64,000 nucleotides of DNA from Hypericum androsaemum (Eukaryota > Streptophyta > Magnoliopsida > Malpighiales > Hypericaceae). Below are positions 41,601 to 51,590 of the stretch, piece by piece. Positions within the stretch are counted from its first letter, which is position 1, and each line of letters starts with the position of its first letter. The stretch lies in assembly GCA_963995505.1 (NCBI GenBank), contig OZ023185.1, forward strand, positions 13,899,691 to 13,963,690, read 5' to 3'. Made by a program: the position numbers and the translations under genes. The notes below the pieces were generated by a model that worked only from the letters and a program-made list of their open reading frames with translations, had not been told where the DNA came from and searched no databases.

Positions 41601-44531
41601 CCCTCTTGCATTGTCGATTGCATCCCTGAACTTGTTACCTCCGAGACGGGTATTGAACTCATTAAGCCTTTATCTGATGATGAAATTAAAAAAGCTGCTT
41701 TTGAGATGGGAGCCACTAAGTCTCCTGGGCCTGATGGTTTTTCTGGTATCTTTTACCAGAAATTTTGGAATGTTGCTTCACATGATCTTATTGCCTTGGT
41801 TCGTAGTCTGTTTGATTCTTCGCAGGTTCCCCTTGACGTTAATCGTACCTTCATTTGTTTAATCCCTAAGGTTCAGAATCCTGTTAACATTCATGGCTAT
41901 AGACCCATTGGGCTTTGTAATTTTGCATATAAAGTCTATTCTAAGGTGTTAGCTAACAGGTTATGTCCTTGGATGAGTCGTTTGATTTCTGATTGTCAAG
42001 GTGCTTTTGTTAAGGGCCGTTGCATTCAAGATAATATTATTATTGCCCATGAAGCCTTTCATTGTCTTAGAACCAGTTCTCATCGCGTTTCTACTTCTAT
42101 GGCCATTAAATTAGATCTGAAAAAAGCTTATGATCTGGTTGATTGGAAATTTCTTAAACTAGTTATGACTAAAATGGGTTTCCCTGCTAAGTGGCTTGAG
42201 TGTGTCATGAGTTGCATCTCCTCGACTTCTTTTAGTGTCCTCTTTAATGGACAACCTCTTCCTTGGTTCAAAGCTAGGAGAGGAATTAGACAGGGTGATC
42301 CCCTGTCTCCTTTCCTCTTCTTATTTATTTCTGATGCTTTCTCTCATTTTATCAGCCATGCGAATTCTTCTGGTGTTATTCAAGGCTTTGCTTTTAATAG
42401 ACATTGCCCGTCTTTAACCCATATTTTATTTGCTGATGACACTTTATTGTTTGGCAAAGCTACTGTTTTGGAAGCCAAAAATTTGAAAAACCTGCTGATC
42501 CTCTTTGCTGATATCTCAGGCCAACAAATCAATTTCCAAAAATCATGCATATATTTTTCCCGCTTGGAAAATCCTGAAAATATGCTCTCTATTGCTGGCA
42601 TTCTTGGTATGACTCAGATGCAGGTTGGTGACAAGTACTTGGGTCTCCCTTCCATGTGGGGTAGATCGAAAGTGGATGCTCTAAACTTTCTCTTTGAACG
42701 CATGTGGAAAAAGACCCTCAGTTGGAAGCAGAAGATGCTCTCTATTTCGGGTAGGGAAGTGCTTATCAAGTCTGTTTTATCTGCGATTCCAAGCTATACT
42801 ATGCAATGTTTTCTGCTCCCTTTTACCTTTGTTTCAAAGTTGAATGGCCTTATGGCCAGATTTTGGTGGGCCGGGGAGGGTGATGGTAAGAAAATTCATT
42901 GGTTGAGTTGGGATAAACTCACTTGCTCTAAATCTGAGGGTGGTTTGGGCTTCAAAGATCTCCACTTATTTAACATCTCTCTTTTGTCTAAGCAGGTTTG
43001 GAGACTCTTTTCAAATCAAGAGTCCTTGTGTTTCCGAATTCTTAAGGGCTTGTACTTTCATGATACTGATATTTTTTCAGCTCCTAGAGGTCATAGACCT
43101 TCGTGGCTCTGGAACAGCTTGCTGAAAGGAAGGGATGCTCTGATTGATGGTCTCCTTGTTAGAATTGGTGATGGGAAGGATGTTAGTATTTGGCGTGATC
43201 CTTGGCTACCTTCCCTTACCAATTCTAGACTGGAACCGAGGCTACATCCCCCTCCCTTTCTAAATATGGTTTCTGATTTAATTTGTCCTGCCACTATGAG
43301 CTGGAATGTGGACTTAATTCAACACTGTTTTAATCATGTGGAACAACAAGCTATCACTAATATCACTTTATGCAGGTCTCCTACTCGTGACAGAATAGTG
43401 TGGAAACATCATGATGCAGGTATCTTTACTGTCAAACGTGGTTATCAGATCTTTAAAAAGCTGCAAGCTTTGGTAGGAAATTCTATTCCCTTGGCTACTT
43501 CGATTGATCCTGGCATTTGGAATTGGGTTTGGAAACTGAAGATTCCTCCTAAAATTCAGAATTTTGTGTGGCGCCTGGCTAGAAATGGCTTGGCTACTGC
43601 TGCCACCCTTCATAAGAGGAATCTCTCGCATTCGCCTTTATGTCAAATTTGTTTTAGCGATGATGAATCTATTTTGCACTTGATCTTTGGCTGTTCTCAT
43701 GCTAGGGCTGCTTGGTTTGGTAGTCCTTTCGGTTTTACTTTTGATGCTAATGTACATAGTTCCTTTTCCAGTTGGCTTTCTTTTATTAAGAACTTATTTC
43801 CTCGTGATGTCGCTTCTTCCTTTACTCCTTTCGCTTTTCATCTTTGTTGGAGTATTTGGCTGTCTAGGAATAGGTTTCTTTTTGAAGGGATTAGTATTGA
43901 TCCCTTGAACACGGTTTTACAGGCTTCTCATTACTGCAATGAATTTTTGCAGGTTACAGGTACTTCTTCGGGGCTTCAGTCATCTGCTGAACCTCTACAA
44001 ACTTCGTGGATCGCGCCTCCGCAGGGGATCCTGAAGTTCAGTTGCGACGCGTCATGGACGGAGAGTTCATCCCTGTCCGGAATCGCCGTGATTGCCCGGA
44101 ATTATAAAGGCCTTGCTGTTGCAGGCCAGACAGACCTTATTCTGGCTGAGTCTCCTTTGGTAGCTGAACTCAATGCCATTGCCTTATCGATGGACCTCAT
44201 CAAGAAGCTTTTTCTTGGCGTCGATTCGATTGTTGAAACAGATTGCTTGCTGGCTTTTAATTTTATCCAGGACACCAATGCCTTTCTGCCATGGAAAATT
44301 GAAGCCCTGGTCAAGAACATTCGCCTGTTACTGGCTGCTCTTCCTAGATGCAAGCTCAATCTAATTTCTAGGTTGCAAAATTCTACTGTCGATTGGGTTT
44401 GCAAGCATGTTAGATTGGGCTCCCTTCCTTGTAACTGGCTGATCCTTCATCCAATAGATTTGGATGTATTGCTGTATTCTGACTTTCCAACATGATCAAT
44501 ATACTTTGGTGTGGCTGTTTGTCCTAAAAAA
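38681..44531 (+). mobile_element. Full-length L1-like LINE with exact 16-bp TSD
   Basis: AACAAAAAAATATGTC occurs at 38665-38680 and again at 44532-44547, directly after a CCTAAAAAAA tail. The element is 5851 bp: a ~220-bp pyrimidine-rich 5' UTR, one long ORF, a short 3' UTR (44496-44524) and a poly(A) end. The exact duplication, uninterrupted ORF and full length point to a recent insertion. Confidence 0.93.
38904..44495 (+). CDS. LINE polyprotein: ORF1-like gag fused in frame to endonuclease, RT, zf-RVT and RNase H (1863 aa)
   Basis: The first ~240 residues are a DUF4283-type RNA-binding domain and a CCHC-like knuckle (CFFCGKLGHSNRFC). A Ser/Pro-rich linker (about 250-500) follows. The apurinic-endonuclease-like domain begins at LIFLMETK and has GDLNLV, LDRALVN and GSDHCPLL. 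RT has FICLIPKV, GYRPIGLCN, LDLKKAYDLVDW, GIRQGDPLSP and the catalytic HILFADDTLLF. A zinc-binding RT-associated domain (PKIQNFVWRLARNGLATAA, then CQICF.DDES..HL.F.C) comes next. A plant-type RNase H (CDASW, AELNAI, ETDCLLA) ends the protein. Plant LINEs usually keep ORF1 and ORF2 separate; here they share one frame with no stop. The usual endonuclease start (WNCRG) is missing. Enzymatic competence is therefore uncertain. Confidence 0.92.
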   Translation: MDPHLEDSDFLAEKLKEASLHKHGPDLILGPIPGYGVGDSGLVLVGKIISSQSARPPSIKASVTRSWGVIPENLDVGELDANLFSFSFKVKDDMNRALNNTPWSVDNQHLILKEWDPSIPWNSIDFSVTSFNVQVHGLPRNLICRNTAEMIGGRFKGLVSVDENELASPGSGAFLRLKVLVAVDLPLLAGFRIPRAGLDSWKISLKYERLPEVCFFCGKLGHSNRFCSIDARLIMAFRGMTAKELPFGPWLRAAPYYPRRVGPKPLPARLPPAKPSSPEGVLSPSPAASSLVLRSSKAVHPSSPLDSRWGKISSERGEVSVRNYLSTPSVSPVISLLKDRDILIKSLSGVSLHPPVKSESSPSGSSAMITGPKPPTPPRSMKLSLPEGLLGSTSLGFDPSSSLSTRSLDQRKIYILNKPDQKELSLPNQTKKFFSIAYVATTLPSDQKQKLPSSLATPTPLELLPTSKRKISSSSKNPRTTPTKKSKSFSTNSNSQVIVLFSSFLQVGTGDFSTSSSVPHLIFLMETKQKQKKIEHLRRTCKFSGCFYVDPLGKSEGLALWWKEGIEVEVLDSSRNYIDTRCSFHDSDSEWFCSFIYGEPDASHKRLFWRSNLNILKPLSSPWLCIGDLNLVACTGERQGGVPPEGWQMDLLLDFMLDGDLLDLGFKGSPFTWSNLRYAHKNLLQRLDRALVNVSWRNLFPKAQLIHGVINGSDHCPLLLHTSFSRIYKRPFRFEAFWINEPGCKDVVDHAWSHLISGLPPDVFRRKISFCTDDLSLWSRNRNENRKARIIALTTDLKATQLVDHASQCKKLELAIKKEIACLFQQEEIYWHQRSRIQWLKWGDKNTSFFHTSSTQRRQVNQIVKLKDSNGVWIDDIDVLKSLVQEHFVDLYSEGTTSDPSCIVDCIPELVTSETGIELIKPLSDDEIKKAAFEMGATKSPGPDGFSGIFYQKFWNVASHDLIALVRSLFDSSQVPLDVNRTFICLIPKVQNPVNIHGYRPIGLCNFAYKVYSKVLANRLCPWMSRLISDCQGAFVKGRCIQDNIIIAHEAFHCLRTSSHRVSTSMAIKLDLKKAYDLVDWKFLKLVMTKMGFPAKWLECVMSCISSTSFSVLFNGQPLPWFKARRGIRQGDPLSPFLFLFISDAFSHFISHANSSGVIQGFAFNRHCPSLTHILFADDTLLFGKATVLEAKNLKNLLILFADISGQQINFQKSCIYFSRLENPENMLSIAGILGMTQMQVGDKYLGLPSMWGRSKVDALNFLFERMWKKTLSWKQKMLSISGREVLIKSVLSAIPSYTMQCFLLPFTFVSKLNGLMARFWWAGEGDGKKIHWLSWDKLTCSKSEGGLGFKDLHLFNISLLSKQVWRLFSNQESLCFRILKGLYFHDTDIFSAPRGHRPSWLWNSLLKGRDALIDGLLVRIGDGKDVSIWRDPWLPSLTNSRLEPRLHPPPFLNMVSDLICPATMSWNVDLIQHCFNHVEQQAITNITLCRSPTRDRIVWKHHDAGIFTVKRGYQIFKKLQALVGNSIPLATSIDPGIWNWVWKLKIPPKIQNFVWRLARNGLATAATLHKRNLSHSPLCQICFSDDESILHLIFGCSHARAAWFGSPFGFTFDANVHSSFSSWLSFIKNLFPRDVASSFTPFAFHLCWSIWLSRNRFLFEGISIDPLNTVLQASHYCNEFLQVTGTSSGLQSSAEPLQTSWIAPPQGILKFSCDASWTESSSLSGIAVIARNYKGLAVAGQTDLILAESPLVAELNAIALSMDLIKKLFLGVDSIVETDCLLAFNFIQDTNAFLPWKIEALVKNIRLLLAALPRCKLNLISRLQNSTVDWVCKHVRLGSLPCNWLILHPIDLDVLLYSDFPT

Positions 44532-44547
44532 AACAAAAAAATATGTC

Positions 44548-45488
44548 CAAGATTTTTAAAATCCTTGGTGGAGAGTGGTTACCCCATTTGTTTTTAGTTT
44601 TACGAGATCTTTTGAGAATTGATATTGTAAGGTTATCTCACATTTCCTAAAATGATGTAATCCAAATACAAAACAATTTATTAAAATACATATGCACAAG
44701 TGTTAATTTTTTTAGTATGAAAATATATTTTAATTGAATATCAATTTTTTCGTATGTTATCAAACTATTCATATTTTAATATAAATATCAATTAGGATTG
44801 AAATAAATTGATATCCTTCTGATAAAAATAAACGTTCAAAAGTCTGAAGCATGTTATCTAATAATATGATAGTTACCTTTTGTATGCTACAAGAACTTAA
44901 ATCATATCTGATAGTCTGATGGGACATAACACTCTAATATTTTTCAAATCATGAAATAAATCTATAATCTACCTTGTCGAATTCGCCAAACATGGCTAAT
45001 TTAATTAAAAACTGTAGTAATTAAAAGATCTCCTCCTCCACCGAGAATGCATAACGTTTTAGGTATTTGAGCTATGGTTCTTGCACAACTGAGGGGTTGT
45101 GTTGCCTTGGACTTATTGATCAACATCTTTCAAAAAAAATGTATTGCTAAACAACTGAAACTATACAACCTGACTAAGCTTCTTTATTTGATGAGTAGAA
45201 CTTATTTTTTATAAATAAAATTTTACTAAATTATATTTTCCCAAAATAATTTTAATTTCTCCTCTTTAAATTTGGTGGGAGCGTGGCTACACAAAATTTT
45301 GGCGCTTAGTTGGATCTGCGATTATCACCTCGATGGTGTGACCGTCATTTTCTTTGTTCTCTTGATAATTTTCACCTTCATCCGGTCTATTTATTTCCTT
45401 TTGTAGGATATAGCATCTTCTCTATGTCCATAATTCTTTTTTCTTTCGGGTCATAAAAAATCCTTCTAAATATTTATTATGTACGAAC
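44548..45488. other. AT-rich spacer
   Basis: No gene or repeat recognised. The last five bases (GATGG at 45489-45493) form the left TSD of the next element. Confidence 0.5.
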
Positions 45489-45784
45489 GATGGTGACGGT
45501 TTTGACGCGTAATTAACGAGTAATTACGTGTTAAACCCGTTGAATTAACAAACTAATTCGTTAATAATAAATCACTTACTTGTTGAAGTAAGAGGTCCAC
45601 AGGCTCGGGTCCACGATTTCTTCGTGCTGGTCGAATTACGATCACGTTCGAACGGATCCGTAATCGATTTTCACGAGATTTCCTTTAATCGAAAATCTGA
45701 TTAAAATTCTGGAACTGATCCGGAATTTTCCTTTCTGAGTGAGTAGTTGTGGAAAAAGTTACAAATTGGTCCAGTCGGATTTCC

Positions 45785-46011
45785 CCTTTTATAGGGAAAT
45801 CCGGACAGCCAAAACGCACCACGTGGCACGCCACGTGTCGCCACGTGGCATGCCATATGCCACATGTCCGCCACGTGGCACGCCACGTGGCAAAGCTACC
45901 CAATAGCTTCGCCACGTGGCGCGTTGGTCCGCATGTCCGCCACGTGGCACCATGTGGTTGCGCCACGTGGGCTGTCACATGTGACGTCAGCGCCACGTCA
46001 CGCTGACGTGG
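45785..46011 (-). promoter_or_regulatory. LTR promoter: TATA box preceded by an eight-copy G-box (CACGTG) array
   Basis: On the element's strand TATAAAAGG lies at 45793-45785. Upstream of it, 45820-45969 holds eight CACGTG cores, mostly inside GCCACGTGGC. TGACGTCA (45982-45989), CCACGTCA and TGACGTGG (46004-46011) follow. G-boxes and ACGT-core sites are bound by plant bZIP and bHLH factors (ABA, light, stress). The nearest box is about 27 bp from the TATA box. Induction by any given signal is inferred, not shown. Confidence 0.8.
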
Positions 46012-46025
46012 CGCTTGCATAGCTT

Positions 46026-46053
46026 GGGCCGGTCAACGCGGGTTGACCGGCCC
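46026..46053. repeat. Perfect palindrome in the LTR (12-bp stem, 4-bp loop)
   Basis: GGGCCGGTCAAC-GCGG-GTTGACCGGCCC. The same structure occurs at 53870-53897 in the other LTR. Adjacent sequence has several TGGGCC/GGCCCA motifs (TCP site II type). Confidence 0.9.
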
Positions 46054-46135
46054 ATCCAACCCAACATTTTGGGCCTAATGGGCCCGGGCCCAATTAGGCA
46101 CAATAATAATTGCCTATTGGGCCCAAGGTCCAACA

Positions 46136-47078
46136 TCTCCCACTCAATTATTATTGACCTTGATCAACAGTTATCAGATTTCTTCAAAGGATTTCGTGCG
46201 ACCAGCACACGTCGAGTATGTTAAGCCAAATTCAAGAGCACAGACACTCAGGCTACTTGAATAGTAGCATCTCGACAACCTTCTTGTTTAATGTATGCTC
46301 TTACCCCAGGACTCATGTCACATTCCATTGTTCACATCAGTGATTTCAAACAATTATATTCGGGTTCACTATTGTACTTTTCAATACAATTGGTGCACCT
46401 GAACCACGAATCTCAGAATGTGATGAACAGAGTTCCTTCTCCCTTAACTATATTCCTTTCATAATGATACAGCCTGCTTTTCTGGTCAGCCCTGCCAGGT
46501 CGAATCGCTATGCCATAACCTTTTCATGAACTTTCCAAGCTAGCAGCACTGGATCATACTTCCAGAATACGTTTAGGATCTTAAGGGTAGGTTTCGGGAA
46601 TCACAATTCTCGAAAATTGGTCTCACACCAGGGATTGTGAAATCACTCAACATTTTCATCCCATCCAGTGGTCGAGTAGCACACATGATACTGATCACGT
46701 GTTACGGTGTACTTTCCTTTTTCAAGGAACACATGTCATTTAACACCATACTAGAGTATCAGCCTTAGCTTAACTCTAGGCTAATAGGACAGACAGTATG
46801 ATAAGTTCAACTTATATCTTATCATATGGATTGTAGAAAATCCAAATGCAGCAACTTATTCCTGCATCCCATAAGGAAACTTGCTCTTAAGCAAGACGGC
46901 ATTCCGCCATAGGACATGCACTCATGAATGTCCAATAACTGCCTCATCTCATCTAGGAATCAACTTCTTGACTCCTACTGAGGTAAACACCTGTGTGAGT
47001 GGGCTACTTCTCTGTCCGACATGTTTCACATTTAACTCATATTGCCAAATAAAAATTCCTTTATTCCAACTAATTGGA
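46136..47078 (-). other. Non-coding 3' internal region of the second copia element
   Basis: It begins at the polypurine tract and shows no coding frame. Confidence 0.6.
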
Positions 47079-50000
47079 TTACAAGTGAAACCGTCGTAAA
47101 CCCAGTGACTTAACATGTTTCTCGAACACTTCTCGAGGTAATGCTTTAGTCATTGGATCTGCGACCATATCTCGTGTAGATATGTGTTTCATACACAGTT
47201 CTTTATATTTTATTAAATTTCTCACAAAGTGAAATTTAATATCTATATGCTTAGCCCTACTATGGAATCTAGGATCCTTAGCATATGCTATAGCTGCCTG
47301 GTTGTCGCAGAATAGACTCACTGGCTCCGTCGAGTTGGTCAGGGATAGATGGCTTAAGAATCTCTTCAACCATACCGCTTCTTGTGCAGCATGAGCTGAA
47401 GCTACATATTATGCTTCCATTGTTGACAGGGATACACATGTTTGCTTCTTACTGCTCCATGAGACAGCACCCCCATTCAACAAGAAAACAAATCCAGATG
47501 TAGACTTTTTCTTATCCACATCACCTCCCCAATCAGCATCAGTATAGCCACTCATTATCAGGTCACGACCTTGATAGCACAAGGAGTATTCTGCAGTAGT
47601 ATTCAAATATTTCAAAATCCCTTTGACAGCCTTCTAGTGAGCACTGCCTGGATCAGACTGATATCTGCTTGCTATCCCAACAGCATAGCAAATGTCAGGT
47701 CTAGTACACAATATTGCGTACATCAGGCATCCAACTGCATTGGCATAAGGAATCTTCTCCATGTCCCTACGTTGTTTAGTTGTTTTTGGGCACATGTCCT
47801 TACACAAATTATGACCTTTAACCAATGAGACATACTTTGGGTTACTGTGATCACAATTGAAACGTTCTACTACTTTGCGAATATATGTCTCTTGTGAAAG
47901 AGACACTATTCTTTTCGAACGATTCCTCGAAATCTTAACTCCGAGTATGTAATCTGCTTCACCCATGTCTTTCATTTCAAAGTTGGAAGATAACCAATCT
48001 TTGATTTCGATAAGAAATCCCATGTCATTTTCAGCTAAAAGTATGTCATCAACATACAAGGTGATGATAACAAACTTCTTTCCTGATCGCTTAACATACA
48101 CACAGTGATCTTCGTCTATCATAATAAAATCATGCTGCATGATCGTATTATGAAAGCGAATATACCACTGTCTAGACGACTGTTTAAGGCCATAAATTGA
48201 TCTATTCAATTTGCAAACTTTATGTTCGCAGCCTTTTTGAATGTAGCCCTCAGGCTGAATCATATAGATTTCTTCATCCAATTCTCCGTGGAGAAAAGCA
48301 GTCTTTACATCCATTTGATGTAATTCTAGATTCATGTTAGCAACCATAGCTAAAATGACCCTAATTGACGTAAATCTAACAACAGGTGCAAAAGTCTCCT
48401 CATAGTCTATCCCAGCCTGTTGTTTAAATCCTTGGGCAACCAAACGCGCTTTGTATCTTTCGATACTGCCATCTGCATTGCGCTTGATTTTGAGAATCCA
48501 CTTATTCCCAATTGCCCTACGCCCTTTAGGTAGGTCAACCAGATCCCAAACCTGGTTTTTGATCATAGAAGACATTTCTTCTTCCATTGCATTCATCCAT
48601 TCATTACGTTTTGGAGATGACAATGCTCCAGATACATTTTTAGGTTCATCTTCATCCTGCAGGATGGCCAGAAGAATTTCACTTGGACCACCAAATTTCT
48701 TTAGTGATACCAAGAACGCATTAGCCTCGCCTTCGATGTCAAATCGTCGGCATGGTATGCTAGTTCTGCTAGACCTACGGTATTCCCGGTTTTGATAAAC
48801 ATCTCTCATATATTCATCATATCCAGGAATCGCACTCCCACTGGGTGGAAATACCGTACTCCCACTGGAATAAGGCATTACTTCCCTTTCAGGACTCAGA
48901 TCACGACCTTCCGGATCAGTTTGAGTTGGAAAATCTCTATTTTCCTCCTCAATTCTCCCACTCGGAAGAAGTGATCCAGATGAATCTGGTTCATCTGTCT
49001 CATAAAGGGTAAGGTCACTACTAACCTCTCCCAACTTTGGAAATTCATTCTCCAAAAAGGTGACATCACGTGATTCAAATTCTGTTACATGTCCATTGTC
49101 CAGTTCACCCACGAACACGTACCCTTTAGATACCTCTGGGTATCTTATAAAGATACTTTTTCTACCTCTCGGTCCTAATTTACCGAAAGTACTTGAGGTA
49201 GAATGGACATAAGACGCACACCCCCACGGCTTAAAGTAGGATAGATCGGGCTTCCGATCTGTCCACATTTCGTAACGAGTGGCTGTAACAGACTTAGAGG
49301 GAACACGGTTTAGAACGTATGCGGCAGTCAGGAGCGCATCTCCGTAGAATGATATAGGCAAATTTGCCTCTGCCATCATTGATCTAACCATATCAAGAAG
49401 GGTTCTATTCCTTCTTTCAGCAACTCCATTTTGCTGTGGTGTATAAGGAATGGACAACTGATGTTCAATTCCTTTTTCAATGCATAGAGCTTTGAACTCA
49501 TCAGAAAGATATTCACGGCCACGATCAGTTCGTAAGGCCTTTATCTTTCTATCCTTCTGATTCTCAACAAAACTCATGTATGTCTTGAAGCAGTTTAAGG
49601 CTTCAGACTTGTGAGAAATCAGGTATATCAGACCATATCTAGTATAGTCATCAATAAAGGTGATGAAGTAATATGCTTCATGCCTTGCCCTCACATTCAT
49701 TGGACCACATATGTCAGAATGGACTAATTGTAATGGAAATTTGGCTCTAGCCCCAGTACCGAAAGGTTTTCTAGTACTTTTTCCTTCTAGACAGGATACG
49801 CAACTAGGTAATATAGATTTCTCTATATTTTCCAACAGTCCTGCCTTAGCTAGACGGTTTAAACGATCCTGACCGATATGGCCAAGTCTAGAATGCCATA
49901 GTTTAATATCATCCTCTGATGAATTTGAACTAGTGACAAAGAAAAAACTTTCAGAAGGATCAATATCCAGAATCAAAAAACCTTCCGATATATATCCAAG

Positions 50001-51221
50001 GCCAAAATAGGCATCATCCAAAAATAATCTAACGGTGTCGTTCTCAAATGACAACCGGAAACCTAAAGACATTAAGGCCGAAACTGAGATCAGGTTCCTT
50101 CGTATGTCTGGAGCAAACAACACGTCATGTAAAAGAAGGGCATGACCACCATGAAGGTGTAATCTACAAGTGCCCAGGCCTTTCACATCCACGCACGAGT
50201 TGTTACCGACAAAAATGGTTTTTGCTCCAGCCGGCAACCGCCTGTACTCAACGAATGAACCACGGTCTCTAGCTATATGGTCTGTCGCTCCTGAATCAAT
50301 CACCCACACAGAATGTGATTCAGTTAGAAGGGTACAAGAGGATACATACAATTTACTCACACTTGAGTTTAGATGTACCTGCTTGGGCATCTTGCAATCT
50401 TTTGCAAAATGTCCCTTCTGTTGACAGTTAAAACATTTCACTTTTGAAATGTTAAACCGCTTGTTCTTTTTAGCCTTGGAGCCATCCAACGTGGTTCCAT
50501 GGTTTTCAGCCTTTGGAGTTTGTTTACACTTACCCTTCCCTTTACCTTTTTTCTTTTTCCCACCACTCCCAGTCGAACAAATCGAATGGGCTTCAGGGTG
50601 GGATTTCATAGCTAGGAGGCGATCTTCCTCCAGCTCAAGGTGTCTGGCAACATCATCAAATGTTACCAAATGATCGGAATGGGTAAGATTCATCTTCATC
50701 TGTTCCCAACTTGGTGGTAGAGAACGGATGACAGCTTGAATCTGCTGCTCGTTGCTGAGTATGTGACCGGCCTCTGCCAGTTCACTGATCATAATGGACA
50801 TCACTCTCAAGTGTTTCCGCATGGGAACCTCCGGACGCTTTTTAAAGGTATCAAACCTTATGGTCAAAGCACGCAGCTTTGACACTGAAAGCTTTCCGAA
50901 ATTCACTTTGAGAGAATCCCATAACTCTTTCGCGTTGTCATACACGCGAAATTGTCTGGTGATATCATCCATCATTGAACTCAGCAAGATCAATCGAGCA
51001 GTAGTGTTTTTCCTCTTCCAAATAACATAAGCTTCCTTATCTCGCTTATGTTGAGCAGTTGTGCCTTCTTCAGGCTCATCCATTATGACATGTATGTGCT
51101 CCAGAACCTCTTGTTCTTCAAGCACATATTGGATTTTCATACTCCAATTGTCATAATTTTCACCGTTGAGTTTTAACTCACGGTTTAGCTCAGCTATAAT
51201 GGATCTAGAAGCGACTGACAT
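47079..51221 (-). pseudogene. Copia gag-pol polyprotein with two nonsense codons in the RNase H region
   Basis: From the ATG at 51221 (MSVASRSIIAELNRELKLNGENYDNW) an open frame of 1195 codons encodes several domains. Gag has a CCHC knuckle KCFNCQQKGHFAKDC, and protease has WVIDSGATDH. Integrase has HSDICGPM, RTDRGREY and NGVAERRNRT, and RT has TLYVDDILLA. The frame stops at 47634 with TAG where W is expected after DPGSAH. The same frame resumes (KAVKGILKYL, then SGYTDADWGGD) and stops again near 47409, where TAA replaces GAA in STMEAEYVA. It then continues to the natural end at 47079. Both are single-base nonsense changes with no frameshift, and the remainder looks intact. The copy cannot make a full RNase H without readthrough. 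Confidence 0.94.
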
Positions 51222-51590
51222 TTCTATAGGGATTTTTAATATGAGAACATATTAGAAATTTGATTTGGCAATATGATTCAATTTACTAATCACTCATAAC
51301 TTTTAACGATATGGAGTTCTTGATTAATCTCAAAATCGAAGTGGGTCGCGGGCATGCTTCCCCTCACCATTCAAGTATTAATCTTAAACTTCAACCGTTT
51401 AAAGTTCATCGATAGTAAATTCAAGTGAAAGTAATTAAACAAACATCTTTATTTAATTACATGTTTGACACATGCATTTGTACATTCTGAGTGTGCTCAC
51501 ACATGCACAAAACCTCAGACAAGGTCACAACCTATTGTACAAAAGTCCCCCAAAAACAACATATGTATATGGGGACAGTTAAACATATAA

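Larger units (their letters stand above)
45494..46135 (-). repeat. 3' LTR of the second copia element (642 bp)
   Basis: Starts TGACGGTTTTG and ends GGTCCAACA on the plus strand. It contains eight CACGTG motifs, TGACGTCA, a TATA box and a 12-bp-stem palindrome. Confidence 0.96.

Noticed and set aside
45820..46011. CRISPR-like or satellite array
   Set aside because: The repeated GCCACGTGGC units are irregularly spaced, lie in an LTR of a plant retrotransposon and occur in both LTRs.
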